In this document: one piece after another, positions 44,024 to 54,968 of the stretch
Layout: each line of letters begins with the position of its first letter
Position numbering within the stretch: the stretch's first letter is position 1
Assembly: GCA_946811695.1 (NCBI GenBank)
Contig: OX328125.1
Coordinates: forward strand, 101,046,533-101,110,532
Length of the DNA stretch: 64,000 nt
From: Gonocerus acuteangulatus
Taxonomy: Eukaryota; Arthropoda; Insecta; Hemiptera; Coreidae
Reading direction: 5' to 3'
Notes under the pieces: model-generated
Database searches by the model: none
What the model was told of the DNA's origin: nothing
What the model saw: the letters and a program-made list of their open reading frames with translations, nothing else
Position numbers and translations under genes: made by a program

Positions 44024-44200
44024 TCTGGAGGACCTGAGTTTAACGTTCTAAAACTTTTAGTGTCGTTGTTGGAGGGTTGGATAGTGGGCTCCAGACCGTC
44101 CCTAGGCCCACCAAGCCTTTAATGGGTACAAGGATAGGCGAATATTAGGCGGCTAGGGACTAACAAATATTGTATCCAGACAACTAATCAATTTTATGTG
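44024..44200 (+). mobile_element. SINE-2 remnant
   Basis: Diverged match to the SINE-2 B-box region and body: CTGGAGGACCTGAGTTTAAC, CCGTCCCTAGGCCCACCAAG, CCTTTAATGGGTAC. The A-box half and the 3' end are not recognisable. Confidence 0.6.
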
Positions 44201-44809
44201 AGTACTTCACAATCAAGGTTGTAACAAGTGGTTTTAACCGCCTTCGGACAGGAGATTCACGGATAAATCACGGATAAATCACGGATATTTGATTGATGAA
44301 GAAGAACCTACAAATTTCTTGAACATTACATTACATTCTGCACCATTCGAGCTTCTTGTCCTGCCATTGTTCCGTGTTGTATTCCGAATAATTCATCAAT
44401 CGTGGATCGCCCCTTTCAAAAAATACATTAATACACACCCAAACTACTTTCTGGAAAGTGGCGCTGAAAAAGTATGCTTAGCGCCAAATTGTATGTACAT
44501 GAGAGGATGGAAATAACCTCTCTAGTAACCTGAGACCATCCCTCATCTTTTCTATGGACTAGACAGATAATGGATTGTTCCAACTTATAGATCCAAGTGA
44601 TAATGTCGTGTTGTATTAAGATTTACTCGCTTCCTCTGCATTACAATAGTTCTCCTAACGATTCTTCAACATCTAAGGCCTTGATATTTTTTATCTTTAC
44701 TGGCGAATCCAAAATCTTCCCTTAATTGAATGTTTCCAAAGCTAGTTCACTATGGATGTCATTATGGTGTATATAGATTTATTTAATCCTAATCCTTTTT
44801 CTTTTTTAG
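44201..44809. other. unique sequence ahead of a candidate exon
   Basis: The frame 44289-44516 (plus) is open but has no known domain. Positions 44790-44809 form a strong pyrimidine tract ending TTTTTTAG, a good splice-acceptor candidate. Confidence 0.35.
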
Positions 44810-44996
44810 GTCAAAACTACTACTACAACCTGTTGACAAAGGCTACGAATGCATATTACTAGAAAAGACAAGACAAAACGAATCGAAACATCATCCTTCT
44901 CCACCTACGCCACACCCCATATACTGCAGCTCTCATCGTCTCCTACCTGCAGAAAATCCATTGGGCGTCTATCCCACTTACAATTCGGATCTTTAG
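44810..44996 (+). CDS. candidate 3'-terminal exon, unknown protein
   Basis: After CTTTTTCTTTTTTAG the frame (one base completing the previous codon) reads SKLLLQPVDKGYECILLEKT, then RQNESKHHPSPPTPHPIYCS, then SHRLLPAENPLGVYPTYNSD and L, stopping at TAG 44994-44996. A possible poly(A) signal AATAAA lies at 45167-45172. The composition looks like a cytoplasmic tail (Pro/Ser/His-rich with Tyr motifs) rather than a mobile element. No similar protein is recalled. Confidence 0.4.
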
Positions 44997-45435
44997 TCCT
45001 GTGACTTTAATTTATTTCCGTTTCTTAATGAAGATCTTGAAGGGCAAAGATTTCAGGAGCACGAAGTGTTGGAAGGATTCGTGCGCAATTGGCGTCTGAC
45101 GCAATCAGTTTAGCTCCATGCTGCTTCGAAGAAAATGTCTTCTAGAGCGGGAAACTATGTAAAAAAATAAATTAAAATAGCCTTTTGTTTTTCAATCTAT
45201 GAAAATAATTTAGGTAATTCTTTCATAGTTCAAATCTATTTTCAAAAAAAACTGTGTAGTATAGTATTGTATCAGAGAACTTGCCCGTAGGTATAGACCG
45301 CACGAAAAAAAAGTCCGACCGCACACAAAAGAACCAGAAGGGGCGTGGCCGGAGAGGAGCTAGACCTTCTCCCTCATGGTCTAAAAGGAGCTTCTGCGCA
45401 CTACCTTGTTCGGCTAACTATAGTGCTATAGCTGT

Positions 45436-45630
45436 CAACACACGATTCAGGCAGGCCTGTCAGTTAGACCTGAACAGTCCGCCTGAAAGCCGGTAGCCTC
45501 AACGTGTATATACACCGGCCGCCTGAACAGTCTTAACTGACAGACCGGCTTGAATATCTACACGTTCAGTCGACGGTTTTTCAGGCGGACTGTTCAGGCC
45601 TAACTGACAGGCCTGCCTGAAACGTGTGTA
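45436..45630. mobile_element. GC-richer foldback MITE
   Basis: Inverted arms of about 60 bp: TTCAGGCAGGCCTGTCAGTT at the left and AACTGACAGGCCTGCCTGAA at the right, with CACACG/CGTGTG outside. The centre holds further copies of CCGCCTGAACAGTC. No target duplication could be fixed. Its GC content contrasts with its surroundings. Confidence 0.75.
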
Positions 45631-45817
45631 GCCTGCTTTACAATTTCCGTGTGCGAACACGCGGGACGACCGCCTACCTCACCACTCTACCTCTATCGTC
45701 TGCCTGGTAGGTATCAATAGGTTTGTACATTACTTGATGTGCGATCCAATCGACGTCAATTTATAAATCACATTTGTGCACGGAAAGCCCGAAGTTTGGG
45801 CCAGAGCTTCCAAGTTG

Positions 45818-45919
45818 TATAAAAACAAGCTCAGGGCTTGTTAAGGAATAAGATAATAAAATTCTCCATGGAGACTACTCTTTCGTAAAATGGAATTAAC
45901 CCGCAATCTCCCGGTAAGT
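45818..45919 (+). promoter_or_regulatory. possible TATA promoter, short first exon and splice donor
   Basis: TATAAAA at 45818-45824 is followed about 70 bases later by AAAATGGAATTAACC (ATG 45890) and CTCCCG/GTAAGT, a strong donor at 45914. A competing upstream ATG at 45868 opens only a five-codon frame. Each signal is common by chance; only the spacing makes it notable. No downstream exon could be matched. Confidence 0.2.
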
Positions 45920-46108
45920 TTTCTCTTCCGCCTTTGTAAAAGCTAGTATACCAACGAAGTTTTATGCCAGCTTTTTAGCGGCAGTAGTAGGGATTAGGGC
46001 GTCGAGGACCCATATTACGTCACAGATTCTACGTAGCCCTCATTATGACGTCATCTAGGCGAGCCATAGATAACCAGCTGTTACGTCACTAGGATAGTGA
46101 CGTAGTTA

Positions 46109-46315
46109 TTACGTAATATACGTCGTAAATGACTTGTCGTCATGTAGATCCTCAACGTCAATTCCTACTACTAATGTCATACCTGGACCACTACTGGCAG
46201 TAAAAGTACCCACAGGAGAAGCACTGCATGGAGTGGGGAGCGCTCGGCTGAATGATCTATCGCCTCCTTTCTTTTGATACAAATAATTCTGCACGGCCTG
46301 GCAAATGGCCGGCCG
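46109..46315 (-). CDS. candidate coding exon, unknown protein
   Basis: The minus frame reads YQKKGGDRSFSRALPTPCSA, SPVGTFTASSGPGMTLVVGI and DVEDLHDDKSFTTYIT, then TAA near 46109. Composition is protein-like and the region is not repetitive within the window. A donor-like CAG/GTATGA follows SSGP (about 46172). It could be an exon whose real end is that donor. No domain is recognised. Confidence 0.3.
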   Translation of the reverse strand, partial: RPAICQAVQNYLYQKKGGDRSFSRALPTPCSASPVGTFTASSGPGMTLVVGIDVEDLHDDKSFTTYIT

Positions 46316-46538
46316 GCGCAATTTGGGCCGAATGGTCAAAAAGTGGCCAAAATTCAGTATATTTTAAACTATTTATCCCATCGAATTACCGTTGGTCTCA
46401 TTCGATTTGTGATAACCAAAAAACACTGGAAAAAAGAAAATAAATAAAAATATTAAGCATTATAGCTCAGTAGAAACAATTTTAAATTAGTACCCGAAAA
46501 TACTTGGCTCTTTGATGTGCATTTATACGAATGGAGAG

Positions 46539-47002
46539 CAGGGCCGCCACATCTCAGAGCCGGGCCCAGGACGAGATCACGGGCCCCCATTTCTCAGAGC
46601 CGGGCCCCGACTTCTCAGAGCCAGACTGAGAATTCTAGTACATTGCTAAAGGACTACGGACATTTTAAAATTATTTTCATCTTGAATTTTGTGCGAAATG
46701 AGAATAAAAGCCGACAATCGGTGCAGCAAAGGTGACTTTCGGTACTTCTATTTTTATTACGATTCCTAATGAACTATACTATTCTGGGTCTACACTTGGT
46801 TTTTCGTTTATATACATTAAAAAATATAGATCCCATTGCAATGAATATAGGCTACGCCCGCCTATATTTCTAAGCCCCATTCTTCTTACAAGCTCATAAC
46901 CTCTACATTTTTTCCCTATTAGTGAGGCCCGGCCCGGGCCCCAACGGCGCTCGGGCCCGGGACAACTGTACCCGGCAGCCCCCCCCCCACGTGGCGGCCC
47001 TG
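46539..47002. mobile_element. non-autonomous hAT element with 8-bp target duplication
   Basis: The terminal inverted repeat CAGGGCCGCCAC / GTGGCGGCCCTG is flanked on both sides by ATGGAGAG (46531-46538 and 47003-47010). An 8-bp duplication and CAGGGCCG-type termini are characteristic of hAT. The outer 80-100 bp are strongly GC-rich with repeated TCTCAGAGCCGGGCCC. The interior is AT-rich and non-coding. Length 464 bp. Confidence 0.92.
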
Positions 47003-47054
47003 ATGGAGAGTTTATAAACAAATATAGAAAGAGCTAGTAAACTCATGGATTCAA

Positions 47055-47457
47055 GTTTAAGAAAGCCTGTTGTTTATTTTTACAACCCATTTTTCTCTGT
47101 TGATTACCACCACGAATACCGAGGTTCGTTGAAATATAACAAAAATTACGGCTGGAAGTGGCAAATTGGTAATGTGGGTCCGGAGTAAACCCCCCCTCCT
47201 AATGAACCGATTTCGTTTATTTTTAAAACGTATTTCTATCTTTAGATCAACATAACGAATACCGAGTTTCGTTGAAATGTAACAAAAACTACGGCTGGCA
47301 TGGTCAAATTAGTTTTTGGGTCCGGGGTAACCCCCCCCCCCCTCCCGGTGGACCGATTTTGGTGGTTAACGAACTCGTTCAATCGTTTGCTAATTGAACG
47401 CTATATACTATGTTTCGTGAAGAAAAAACAAAAACTCTGGCCGCTATCGTGTTAACA

Positions 47458-47514
<57 letters not shown>

Positions 47515-47787
47515 TTTAACTGGGGTCATCAATCGTCAATCGCCTCTGCGATTAACGTTTGCCCAACTCTGGTTATAACTTCTACCACTAGGAGCGCTGA
47601 ACATGGACGCAGCATCTGGTTTCTGCTCTACATTGCGTTAGCTGTTCATTGCAAGTATAAAAGAGCAAAACTATTACTGTTTGTTTAAGTATATAAATGT
47701 ATTAAGCAAATTATTCAGGAATACACTCTACACTACCCATATTCCGAGGAATGTGCTTAGTTATGCATCTCCTGTGTGACGGACTTT
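47055..47787. mobile_element. HINE-2 composite: minus 5' part joined to plus 3' part
   Basis: Positions 47055-47530 are HINE-2 on the minus strand (G-run modules, AACGAACTCGTTCAATCGTT, (TA)n at 47460-47511, AATTTTAACTGGGGTCATC). From about 47560 HINE-2 3' sequence runs on the plus strand, ending TGCTTAGTTATGCATCTCCT, GTGTGACGGAC, TTTT. The orientation switch shows an inversion or template switch. Confidence 0.72.
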
Positions 47788-47927
47788 TGGCCTATATTCA
47801 CTCCCTCCGGTATTGTCATTAACTTGCCATACTTCCTATATAGAAATGATAAATCATGTTGAGAGGTGGCACGTGACGAATTGAATTTCCAGTTAATGAA
47901 TAATCTGGCAAAGCTTGATAAAAAAAA

Positions 47928-49462
47928 GTCCGTCTCGCAGGAACTGCATCATCTTAGCGCGGTTCCGTTCATATCCCTAGTCTAATTTGGAAAGATTAAA
48001 ATAGAAGCAGTTATTATTTTGGTTACACCAGTCTTTTTTTTTTTTAATTAATTATTATAATGGCGTGTCAACCCTTAAGGTCACTAACGCCATTCCTGTG
48101 TGTAGTAAAGTCTTGAAAGGTCATGATTTACAATCTTACCTGGAAGGGTCTAGAACACACTAGAAACGGACCCGCTAGTGACAAGGTCTTGGAATCCTGG
48201 AAATCTATATTTCTAACAATAAATTGTTTTTGTTCTTTTACTTAACCAGTTTTATTGTCAAATACATTAGCCAACTATAAGCAATAAATAAATAAATAAC
48301 AAGGAATAAAACAGACAAAGAGAACCTTTCGAATAAACGAAATCAATTAATGTCAAGTTTTAAGCACTTATTTCTCCGATTGACATCGCCTAATTAAAAA
48401 CTTTCTTTAGAACCTTTTTTGTAGAGAATTTAGTAAGCTTTCGAATGGTAACCTTCCGCTTCACAAGATTGTCAACGGTTTTCGAGATACTAACGAAAGT
48501 ATACAAAGTTACCAAAACTTTTTTTGTCTGTTAATAAAATATTTTATTCTAACCTTTCCTTTACTCTAAACTTAACAAAAATTTCAACATATTAGTGTTG
48601 ATGAAATACAAACATGCAGAAAATTTTTCATCTGTATCCCATAATTCTAAGAAGCAAAATCAAAGACAAACAACCCTTCCTAGGAAGGACGCTAGGCAGT
48701 TGAAAAGCTATATCTTAGAAATCCATATCTCTAACATTAAATTGTTTTTCTTATTTTTCTTAACCTGTTTTATTTTCAAATACATTATCCAACTATAAGC
48801 AATTAAAAAATAACAAGGAATAAAAAACAGACAAAAAGAACAGTTCGAATAAGCGAAATCAATTACTTTAAAGTTTTAAGCTCTTATTTCTCCGATTGAC
48901 ATCGCCTAATCAAAACTTTCATTAGAACCTTTTTTTTACAGCATTTAATAAGCTTTCTAATGGTATTCTTCTAGCAAGATTCTCAACCTTTTTCGAGATG
49001 TTAAGGAAAGTAAACAAAGTTACTAAAACTTTTTATGTCTGTTAATAAAATATTTTATTCTAACCCTTCCTTAACTCCAAACGTAACAAAAATTTCAACA
49101 TATTCGTTTTAATAAAAGTAGAACATGCAGAAAATATTTCGACTGAATCCCATGATTCTAAGTACCCAAACCAAAAACGGTATTCGAAAACTATTTTTCC
49201 AATTTTCTCGAAAACAGTAAAAGCTATCGCCCTGAAAATGGTTTCATTCGTTTTCCTAGCCCAAGAAGTCTATAAAACGAGTACTTACAAGCTTATGAAG
49301 TCAAAAACGTAAGCGTTACGTTTTTTTTTGCACGAATTTCGCCATCTTCGAGTGGGCGGATTCTGCTGGTTAACGAACTTGACTTTTCAAATTGGACGAC
49401 GGATTTTTGTACCAAATTTCATCACAATCGGACCATTAGGGAAGCCAGAAATGAGCGAACAG

Positions 49463-49513
<51 letters not shown>

Positions 49514-49664
49514 AATTTGAACCCGGTAACATATATACAAATTTTTATTTTCGGTTTCTAGGGGTTCTGAAACGCGAAATTTTCTAGTCGGCACTTCCGG
49601 ATTTTTTCAATGTATCAACCTTATAAGTGGGGTTCCTCCCTATGGGGGAGGGAGGAACCGCGCT
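47928..49664 (-). mobile_element. HINE-1, full length with internal tandem modules (1737 bp)
   Basis: The 3' end is at 47928 (GTCCGTCTCGCAGGAACTGC, ATCATCTTAGCGCGGTTCC). The 5' end is at 49664 (AGCGCGGTTCCTCCC read on the minus strand). Two interior modules of about 500 bp are repeated at 48240-48600 and 48740-49130 (TTCTCCGATTGACATCGCCT, GTCTGTTAATAAAATATTTT). (TA)n is at 49467-49511. This is the longest complete copy. Confidence 0.8.
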
Positions 49665-49750
49665 AAAATAACAAACGTTTCCTGATTTATTCGAAATCTC
49701 TCTTTCTTCACCCTTCACAATGGAACAAATAATTACATTTTAATGATTGG

Positions 49751-50192
49751 AAGCTCGTGTAGCCTACTACAGCTCGCGTAGCCTACTACTGCTCGCGTAG
49801 CCTACTACAGCTCGTGTAGCCTACTACAGCTCGTGTAGCCTACTACAGCTCGTGTAGCCTACTACAGCTCGTGCAGCCTACTATAGCTCGTGTAGCCTAC
49901 TACAGCTCGTGTAGCCTACTACAGCTCGTGTAGCCTACTACAGCTCGTGTAGCCTACTACAGCTCGTGTAGCCTACTACAGCTCGTGCAGCCTACTATAG
50001 CTCGTGTAGCCTACTACAGCTCGTGTAGCCTACTACAGCTCGCGTAGCCTACTACAGCTCGTGTAGCCTACTACAGCTCGTGTAGCCTACTACAGCTCGT
50101 GTAGCCTACTACAGCTCGTGTAGCCTACTACAGCTCGTGCAGCCTACTATAGCTCGTGTAGCCTACTACAGCTCGTGTAGCCTACTACAGCT
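49751..50192. repeat. 19-bp minisatellite
   Basis: About 23 copies of AGCTCGTGTAGCCTACTAC with very few variants (CGCG, TGCA, CTATAG). The variants recur in blocks, so amplification by longer segments is likely. Confidence 0.95.
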
Positions 50193-50446
50193 GTTTCTCC
50201 GTAATCAGGACTCTAATTAATTCATAAATGATTAAAAAGAAGTTTACAATTATTAAAAGACCTTCATTGTATTAATATCAATTCTTCATTAAAATCTGTC
50301 TCATTAAGAAGACGTGAAAATTGTGTATAAAAATTGCTGTATATACTTCATTGGAGAAGCCTATGACAAATTTCATGCAGTTAATGAAAAAAATATATTT
50401 CGTTTAGATCCTTCTGGTCAAATTCAGGAATATAAATATGCTTTAG
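50193..50446. other. unassigned AT-rich spacer
   Basis: No gene. Its last part (ATTTCGTTTAGATCCTTCTG) is shared with about 13540. Confidence 0.4.
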
Positions 50447-50649
50447 GGTGGGTTTACAGTTGATAATTATTGCAGGATATTTATATCGGATAGAAGTTGC
50501 GACTATTGAAAACCCATGTAAAATGTATGTCTGCAATAAATTGCTGCCATGAGCAATTTATTGCAGACATACATTTTACATGGTTTTCAGTAGTCGCAAT
50601 TTCTATCCGATATAAATATCCTGCAATAACTAGCAAGTGCAAACCCACC
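50447..50649. mobile_element. foldback MITE (203 bp)
   Basis: GGTGGGTTTACAGTTGATAA at the left pairs imperfectly with GCAAGTGCAAACCCACC at the right. The inner arms are nearly perfect (ATTGCAGGATATTTATATCG ... GCAATAAATTGCT / AGCAATTTATTGC). A 6-bp centre GCCATG lies at 50546-50551. Coding capacity is absent. Confidence 0.88.
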
Positions 50650-50727
50650 ACCATATAGTCTTCTTTTTCGTACATGAACACCGCCCATGCGCGAACGCCA
50701 GCGGTCACCTTCTTATGATACTTTTTT
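50650..50727 (+). repeat. single copy of the GCGCGAACGCC module
   Basis: TCTTCTTTTTCGTACATG and CATGCGCGAACGCCAGCGGT match the units at 13577-13960. HINE-1 begins immediately after the following T-run. Confidence 0.7.
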
Positions 50728-50883
50728 AGCGCGGTTCCTCCCTCCCCCATAGGGAGGAACCCCGCTTATAAGGTTGATACAATGAAACAATCCGGAAGTG
50801 CCGACTAGAAAATTTTGCGTTTCAGAACCCCTAGAAACCAAAAATAACGGTGGTTCAAATTTGTATATATATATATATGTATA

Positions 50884-50938
<55 letters not shown>

Positions 50939-52867
50939 CTGTTCGCTCTCTAAATAGAAGACGAATGGTCCGATTTTGATGAAATTTGGTACAAAAATCT
51001 GTCGTCCAATTTGAAAGGTCAAGTTCGTTAACCAGCAAAATCCGCCCACTGGAAGATGGCGTTTGGGGCGAAATTCGCGCAAAAAAAATCGTAACGCTTA
51101 CGTTTTTGAGTTCATAAGCTTGTAAGTACTCTTTTTATAGGCTTCTTGGGCAAGGAAAACGAATGAAACCATTTTCAAGGCGATAGCTTTAACCGTTTTC
51201 GAGAAAATTGGAAAAATAGTTTTTGAATACCGTTTTTGGTTTGGGTACTTAGAATCACGGGATTCAGTTGAAACATTATCTGCATGTTCTACTTTCATTA
51301 AAACTAATATGTTGAAAGTTATGTTACGTTTGGAGTTAAGGAAGGGTTAGAATAAAATATTTAATGAACAGACATGAAAAGTTTTGGGAACTTCGTATAC
51401 TTTCATTAATATCTTGAACACGGTTGGGAAATCGTGGTAAGTGGATAGAAACTATTTGAAAGCTTAATAAATTCTCTACAAAAATGATTCTAAAACTATT
51501 TTTGATTAGGTTATGTCAATCGGAGAAATAAGTGCTTAAAACTTCAAGTACGTCTGTTTTGTTCTTATGAACGGGTTTTTGTCGTTCTTTTTGTAATTTT
51601 TGTCTCTTTCCCTTGGTTTTTTATTGCTTTTTATTTTTTTAATTTCTTATGTTGTATTTGTAAGGAAAATGTATGTGTGTGTAAAACAGGATAGGTAAAA
51701 TGAGACCTATTTTCTGTTGTCAGAAATAATGAAAAGTTTTGGGAACTTCGTATAATTTCTTAATATCTCGAAAACGGTTGAAAATCTTGGGAAGCGAAAG
51801 GTTACCATTCGAAAGCTTACTAAATGGTCTACAAGAAAGGTTCTAAAGAAAGTTTTGAATAAGCGATGTCAATCGGAGAAATAAGTGCTTAAAATTTGAA
51901 GTAATTGATTTCGTTTATTCGAACAATTCTTTTTGTCTGTTTTTATTCCTATTTTTACATTGCTTATAGTTGGATAATGTATTTGACAATAAAATAGATT
52001 AATTAAAATAAGAAAAACAATTCATTGTTAGAAATATATCAGGCTGTACCGTATGAAATGTCAGTTTTGGATTTGCCGATTTCCTTCAAATGTCTTGAAA
52101 CTGTCGAGGCTCCTAATCCGAGTTCTTTGGCATATTCCCTATTGTTTGCAATTGCTTATAGTAGTCAAATGTATTTGCCAATAAAACAGGATACGTATAA
52201 TTAGAATATTTTATTTTTGCGGTATCTTGGGGTTCTCAGATCCCTTATGAATATCTATTAGGCCCCCTTCGTATTTTTTCCTTAATATCTCGAAAAGGGT
52301 TAGGAGATCGTGGCAATTGAAATGTAACAGTTCGAAAGCTTACTAAATTCTCTACAAAAAATGTTTTACAGAAATGTTTGATGGGGTCGTCACATTAGGA
52401 GAAATAAGTGCTTAAAACTTAGTTAGTTTCCTTTATTTAAACGGATCTATTTATGTGTTTCCCGAAGTTTTTTTTTCACTGCTCGTTATTTTTGTACTTG
52501 CTTATAGTAGTCTAATGTATTTTTCATTAAATAGGATATGTATAATTAAAAGCATTATTTTGTTTGTTAGAATTCGAAGATGCCGTATGAATATCTAGAT
52601 TACAGTACTGGTTTTGATTTCGTATTTTAGAATTGTTCTTGGTATTCCCTATTTTCATGTATTACCCTTAGTTCTTTATTGCTAGTAGTTTTTTTTTTTT
52701 TTTTTTATTGATTATAGAATATAAATCTATTTGGCAATAAAATAGGATACGTAAAATTAGAAACAATATTTCGGGTATTTCTGAGCGAAATGCCTTGTAA
52801 GATTGTCTACCACCACGAACGGCGTTTTTCCTCTATTTACCTCACATTTTAATTGGTTGCTGTTTTT
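50728..52867 (+). mobile_element. HINE-1 with amplified interior, 3' end missing
   Basis: Starts AGCGCGGTTCCTCCCTCC after TTTTTT. AATCCGGAAGTGCCGACTAG and (TA)n at 50862-50934 follow, then TCCGATTTTGATGAAATTTG and AACGAATGAAACCATTTTCA. The segment with CGATGTCAATCGGAGAAATA and AGTGCTTAAAA occurs about three times (near 51520, 51870, 52390). The 3' inverted repeat and hairpin are absent. Confidence 0.72.
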
Positions 52868-53010
52868 AGCTTGTTTCCTGCTTCACTTCACAGATAGGAA
52901 ACACGCTTCTGACGTCGACCCAATGACGTAATCCGAAGTGCCTAATAAATGATTTAACGTTTTAGAACAGATAGATATCGAAAATAGCTGTTTTTAAATT
53001 AGAATCTATT
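52868..53010 (+). mobile_element. diverged HINE-1 5' fragment
   Basis: TTTTTAGCTTGTTTCCTGCT, GACGTCGACCCAATGACGTA and ATCCGAAGTGCC parallel the HINE-1 5' end with many substitutions. It ends near TCGAAAATAGC, before where (TA)n would lie. Confidence 0.55.
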
Positions 53011-53984
53011 GTTGAGTAATTATATGAATCTTTATACGGCTTTATTAGCCGTATTATTCTATATAGGCTTTATAAGGCAGGAGATACTACTTAATCTTGA
53101 AGACTTGTTCTTAGTCCTTCTTTATCAACTAGATAGGCTTTATTAGACATATTATTCTTCATAGGCTTTATTAGACAGGGAATTCTGATAAAATGTCGTG
53201 TTGTCGCAGCAAATTGTAATTACGATTTATCTAAGGTCAGGTAACATTAGCGAGTCTACATTGTTAAGATCACCGACAGCGAAGGTAGACAATTGCTATG
53301 ATTTAGTCTACATATGTATATTAATTCCTAAATGTAGAAAATAAACTTTACAACGGTTAGATACTATGAACGAATAGACAGTCGGTTCAGTCCCAAACAA
53401 ACAGAGGGTTTACTAGAAATTTACCTGCTAGGAGTTAATCCTCAAGAGAAGTAACCCTTGTAGGGTAATATAACCCAGGTATCTGCCGACACAAATACAA
53501 AGCCTTGCAAGAGTAGGTAGAGCAACTTTAAGATTTCGTTCACTAAAATTTCTTAAACTGACCTAGATTCAGACATAACATAACATAAATTATATTGTAA
53601 ATATTGATAAAGATTAATTAGTTGTCAACATATACATAAATTAGCAATCAACAGTTTTCTTTGTACGACTATTATTAACGACTATTTAGTTATGAGACAA
53701 TCCATAAATTAGCGATCAAAAGTTGCAGGTGATTCCGTATTAGATATTTATTAAATATTCATAAAGACTATTTGGTTGTAAACCGATTCATCAATAAGCA
53801 ATCAATATTTTTAAACACTGGATATATACTAACCAATTATAACGACTGTTTAGTTATGAACCGATTCATAAATTAGCGATTAAAAAACACAGGTTTATTG
53901 ACTAAATATTGATAAAAGTATTTAAATAGAAGAAAAAAAGGTTTCCTCAAGACTTGCTCTTGTTCAATTTGTATTTACTCTATT
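53011..53984. other. degenerate tandem-repeat territory
   Basis: Positions 53025-53180 hold a diverged version of the 98-bp unit. Positions 53560-53930 hold loose ~110-bp repeats with AAATTAGCGAT and ATTTAGTTATGA. No gene. Confidence 0.5.
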
Positions 53985-54378
53985 GACTTTATTAGGCATA
54001 TTCTTCTATATAGGCTTCATTAGGCAGTGGTATCTACTCAATTTTGGGAACTTGTTCTTGATCCTTCTGTATCCACTAGATTGGCTTTATTTGGCATATT
54101 ATTCTATATAGGCTTTATTAGGGAGTGGTATCTACTCAATTTTGAGAACTTGTTCTTGATCCTTCTGTATTCACTAGATTGGCTTTATTAGGCATATTAT
54201 TCTATATAGGCGTTATTAGGGAGTGGTATCTACTCAATTTTGAGAACTTGTTCTTGATCCTTCTGTATCCACTAGATTGGCTTTATTTGGCATATTATTC
54301 TATATAGGCTTTATTAGGGAGTGGTATCTACTCAATTTTGAGAACTTGTTCTTGATCCTTCTGTATCCACTAGATTGG
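53985..54378. repeat. 98-bp tandem repeat, four copies
   Basis: GGGAGTGGTATCTACTCAAT recurs at about 54121, 54219 and 54317, each with CTTGTTCTTGATCCTTCTGT and ATTATTCTATATAGG. The array stops exactly at a SINE-1 fragment. Confidence 0.9.
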
Positions 54379-54480
54379 CTCGCTGGGAAAATTCCTCGCT
54401 GCACCCTGGATGTCGGAACTAATGACCTAGATGTAAATGCGCGGTTAAAAAAAAAAAAAATAAAAAAAAAAAATAAAAAA
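54379..54480 (+). mobile_element. SINE-1 3' half
   Basis: CTCGCTGGGAAAATTCCTCG, CTGCACCCTGGATGTCGGAA and CTAATGACCTAGATG match the SINE-1 body and precede an A-rich tail. The head is missing. Confidence 0.8.
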
Positions 54481-54777
54481 AATAAATAAATAAATAATAT
54501 TGTATATATGTGTACATAATTTAACTAATTAAGAATATCCATACGTATTTGTTTTTATGTATTCTAAGTGAACTTGGGCACTGTGTGCGCCTCCTCGTGG
54601 CAGAATACGGGCAACTGATTGGTGGCTCTCGAGGCGGACCTGACATTCAGGTCTCCGGTTGGGGAGAAGGAATTGAGTAAGGTTTGATTGTTTTAATAGC
54701 CAAACCTTGTTCAGTTCTGTGGCAATCAGGCTAAGCACCTTAAATTCCAGGCAAGTTAGACGTAAAGAGATAATTTT

Positions 54778-54913
54778 AGCGCGGTTCCTCCCTCTCTCCA
54801 TATGGAGGACCCCGCCCTCCAAATGGAGGCCTCATGACGCAATCCAGAAGTCCCGACAAAAAAGTTTGCGTTTAAGAACCCCTGAGAGACCGAAAATAAC
54901 GGTGTTTCAAATT

Positions 54914-54968
<55 letters not shown>

